Positions 49,843-64,000 of a stretch of DNA of 64,000 nt are shown one piece after another. The position numbers and the translations under genes are program-made. The notes beneath the pieces are model-generated. The model was given only the letters and a program-made list of their open reading frames with translations, made no database searches and was not told the origin of the DNA. The stretch lies in the NCBI GenBank assembly GCA_949318235.1, contig OX439128.1, positions 48,919,932-48,983,931 on the forward strand. Direction: 5' to 3'. The stretch's first letter is position 1, and each line of letters starts with the position of its first letter. The stretch is from Ecdyonurus torrentis. Taxonomy: Eukaryota; Arthropoda; Insecta; Ephemeroptera; Heptageniidae.

Positions 49843-50836
49843 TTTTTTTTTCTACAAATCAAAATTTCTATTGAACTGCAATGAAAGTAGATATAATTTG
49901 TAGGTCCTTAAGGTTTTGTAATAAATCTTCAATGTTATCATAAGTATGTAGCTAGCAATTACGATTGCCACTGCATTCAACTTTAATTTGATTAAAAAAT
50001 CATGCTAAAAAAATCAATATGTTAATAATAAAATTCTTAGAGACTATGCTAAAAAGATATGCTAGGACCTAATTACAGCTAAAAACTTTATTCTTATTTT
50101 TATTCCTATAAAAAGTAAAACAATGTTGCTTTAATTTTGTACCTCTCTTATGTGAATACTACTGCTAAATTAAGTTTGCAAATTTACTGTCCTCAGAGTA
50201 TTAACATAGTATGCTTCTTATTCAAATTGTATTATATCTAGATCCTAAGTCCATAGAGAGCTTAAAAATTTATAAACTGTATTTTTCTTACCTTGTAAAT
50301 TGGATCGTACAGAGTAGAGTATTTGAAATTCTAATCATTTTATTCTTTTCTCTAAGTCATATTTTTAATCTATAAAATTTTATTTGCTTTGATAGCATAT
50401 CCCTATTATAATTATTCTTTTTTTCATAAACTCTTTTTATTTTCTGGATACTGTAAAACAACAAAGAGCTTCCATAATAATTACATTGATTGTATAATTT
50501 ATATACTTACTATTAATCTATGTCTTCTTTAATTATGATTCCACTTGCTTTGCAGGTACTTATTAATATACCTTAAATTATTTCACCTATTATAAATCTT
50601 GCAATTCTATAATCAATTTATAATATATATGTATATATATATATATAGATGTTGTTTGGTGTTTTAAAAATATTTGATGTGATGAAATAAATGTGACATA
50701 TAACCATTATAATACTTGATGTTTATAGCAACTAATATCTCGATGTCTATAAATAATGTAGCACATAGATGTGTAGCTGAACAGAGTGGGGAATTATTTA
50801 CTTTTTTGGTCAAAAATGTTTGTTTACATTGCGGTG

Positions 50837-50875
<39 letters not shown>

Positions 50876-52092
50876 CTCCCCTTTCTTTTTTCTTACTTTT
50901 TTTTTCTCCTTCTATTTTAATGCAAAAACTAGCATAACATATTATTAATAACATTATACTCAAATTGTGAATTTGCAAGATGTAAACAAAAATTGCTGTA
51001 ATGCCTTTTTCTTTGTTTTTTCTTGCAAAAACAAAAAGTAATTGATATATTGAAAAAGAATTTTGGTGTATAGATTTCACAATGGTCTTCAGACTTTATT
51101 CTATAAACGTAAATTGGCGATTTTTTATTGTTGCACAACAATGATAATACGTAGATAGTTATTTCCATTGTGAAAATCATAATTTTCTTTAAAATCATGC
51201 AAAATTAAGTAGAGATAGAAGAAAAAAACATCGTGATTTCCAAAATTCCCCCCCCCCCTCCAATTTCTGCAATGTGAACTCATTAAATTATTATTTTTCC
51301 ATTCTTGTTTTTGCTGCACATCAATATATTTATGTGCTTTTATTGTGTCATTAATTATTCTGTCGCGCTGGTGTTAATAATTTAACTTAATTATTATTAA
51401 AAAAAAAAGCAGCTTCATTTTATTTTTATAAGTATTCTTTAATTAAACTTGTGCTATTATTTAGTTGTGACTTTTTCCATTACTATTATTTTATAAATGG
51501 TAGTATTTTAAGATATTATATTGCTTATTTTTATATAGTGGTTCCTACTTCTAGTTACAAATAGTCTAATATATTGTTTTTCTTTTTTTTATTTATATAA
51601 TATTCCTTTTTTTGCTTTTTTTCGGATAATTTATATCTTTTATTACAATTATTATGTGTGTTATATAAATGTAATATCAAAATTAACAATAAAAATGAAT
51701 TTACCCCCGTAATTTACGTGTATTAATCGTGAAGTACCAAAAAAGCATAGTTGGTTAAATTAAAGAAAAAAAAATAGAAAAGATCATTTAATTTTTATAA
51801 AGTGTGACTTTTTGTACAAATCCGTAGCCAAAAGGTCACTGACATTTTATTGTTGTAATGTTACAATAGTTTTTTTTTTTTTTTTAATTTTGCGCCTCCG
51901 CTGCATTAAATGTATAGCTGTATTTTTATTGTATTGTGAGTGAGCATAGTACCAAATTTGAAGAGATATCGCGTGGTTGGCATGACTGAAACTTGGTTAA
52001 GAGAGCGGCGAATGTGGCTCTCTCACTCGCAGTCTCCGCGCGCGGCCGCGGCTCTCTACTCTATCTTTCTCACTGACTCGCGTCAGTGTTTG

Positions 52093-52147
52093 ATGCACGG
52101 TGTTGTGACGGAGGTCGCGAGTGCACCATGCGCCGCTTCTGTTGACC
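52093..52147 (+). promoter_or_regulatory. 5' leader of SUR-like gene with two upstream ATGs
   Basis: An ATG at 52128-52130 opens a five-codon ORF ending TGA 52143-52145, two bases before the main ATG. Another ATG at 52093-52095 is in a different frame and reads through the main start to a stop at about 52207-52209. The region upstream (about 51990-52090) is unusually GC- and CpG-rich for this window, as expected of a promoter. Confidence 0.5.
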
Positions 52148-63480
<11,333 letters not shown>

Positions 63481-63962
63481 GTGAGTAACGTTACTGTAAC
63501 ATCGATATCATAGTGGTTTTGAGCACGCAGGTTCTGTACCGTAACGCGATCAAAATTATTTTATTACTATATAGTAGAAGTCATTTAGAAACTTCTCGAG
63601 TTTCATAGAAGTTTTACTTCTTTGATAATATTTATCGAGTTTTAAGTAAAGTATGATTGTATAACTTAAAATAGAATAAAGTAGCTTTAAAAATAATAAT
63701 TTATACTTAGGAGTAAAGAAACATAAAAAAATGTAGTGTAAACATTATAAAGAAAAAAACGTTGAGTTCATCGCAAAGTATAAGTAAACTCATGTAATAA
63801 CATAAAATTACTGCGAATAGGGAGTTTGTAAAGAAAAAAGAATTGTTAGTTCAATGACGGTTATTGACGACGAAAAATCTTAGAATTTTATTATAGATTC
63901 AAACACGTAAAAGTGTAGCTATTTAGGTAGGTATACCAATATTCCTTATTTCAATATTTCAG

Positions 63963-63986
63963 GCCTTGGCGCAGCAGTTTTTCTAA
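63963..63986 (+). other. Candidate next SUR exon start, with in-frame TAA at the window edge
   Basis: A good acceptor (TTTCAATATTTCAG) ends at 63962. In phase 0 after exon 4 the sequence reads A-L-A-Q-Q-F-F then TAA (63984-63986), followed by an A-run to the window end. It may be the next coding exon damaged by a homopolymer or contig-end error, an alternative terminal exon, or a chance acceptor. Confidence 0.35.
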
Positions 63987-64000
63987 AAAAAAAAAAAAAA

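Larger units (their letters stand above)
46997..52147 (+). other. Golgin-like gene 3' UTR and intergenic DNA before the SUR-like gene
   Basis: AT-rich. AATAAA occurs at about 47745 and 47900, plausible polyadenylation signals. Long T/A tracts lie at 48547-48575, 49200-49227, 49481-49513 and 50839-50875. One family F MITE is present. No gene found; a CpG-rich stretch appears from about 51990. Confidence 0.65.

Noticed and set aside
50664..51080. 138-codon minus-strand ORF in the intergenic region
   Set aside because: Runs through a poly-T/A tract giving a poly-Lys segment; no recognisable domain or splice partners.

Overview
The window is eukaryotic and most likely from an arthropod genome. 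It is AT-rich, its genes are split by many introns, and the introns and intergenic DNA are full of microsatellites, long A/T tracts and short inverted-repeat transposons (MITEs). The encoded proteins are animal proteins, most similar to insect-type versions. I cannot fix the species from sequence alone.

Five protein-coding genes can be assembled exon by exon with consistent splice phases. On the minus strand, in tandem: (1) S6K, p70 ribosomal protein S6 kinase (7088-20973, 12 coding exons, 494 aa); (2) XBP1, the bZIP factor of the unfolded protein response (22423-27937, 4 exons), with a 26-nt IRE1 intron that switches it from a 240-aa to a 381-aa product; (3) a protein with two dsRNA-binding domains resembling DIP1/ADAR-type dsRBDs but lacking a deaminase domain (28878-34215, 7 exons). 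Head-to-head with the last is, on the plus strand, (4) a 1577-aa golgin-A3-like coiled-coil protein (35030-46996, 10 exons). After a 5-kb intergenic gap comes (5) the 5' part of an ABCC transporter closest to the sulfonylurea receptor SUR (from 52148, four exons plus one candidate, running off the right edge).

The genes do not form a pathway-dedicated cluster. S6K (TOR growth signalling) and XBP1 (ER stress) are simply neighbours. The strongest regulatory content is at XBP1: two IRE1 consensus heptamers exactly 26 nt apart, an XBP1u C-terminus resembling the mammalian translational-arrest peptide, and a promoter with a perfect ERSE plus two TGACGTCA sites.

Non-coding space is dominated by at least a dozen MITE families, several with two to five copies here and some nested in one another. 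There is also one tRNA-derived SINE, one LINE 3' fragment, and microsatellites of AT, CT, AG, CA, TTAG and CTCTGT type. No CRISPR array, rRNA gene or functional tRNA gene was seen. I found no wholly unknown gene system. The most interesting leads are the XBP1 control elements, the nested MITE families (some carrying TGACGTCA motifs), and the microsatellite-bracketed SUR exon.
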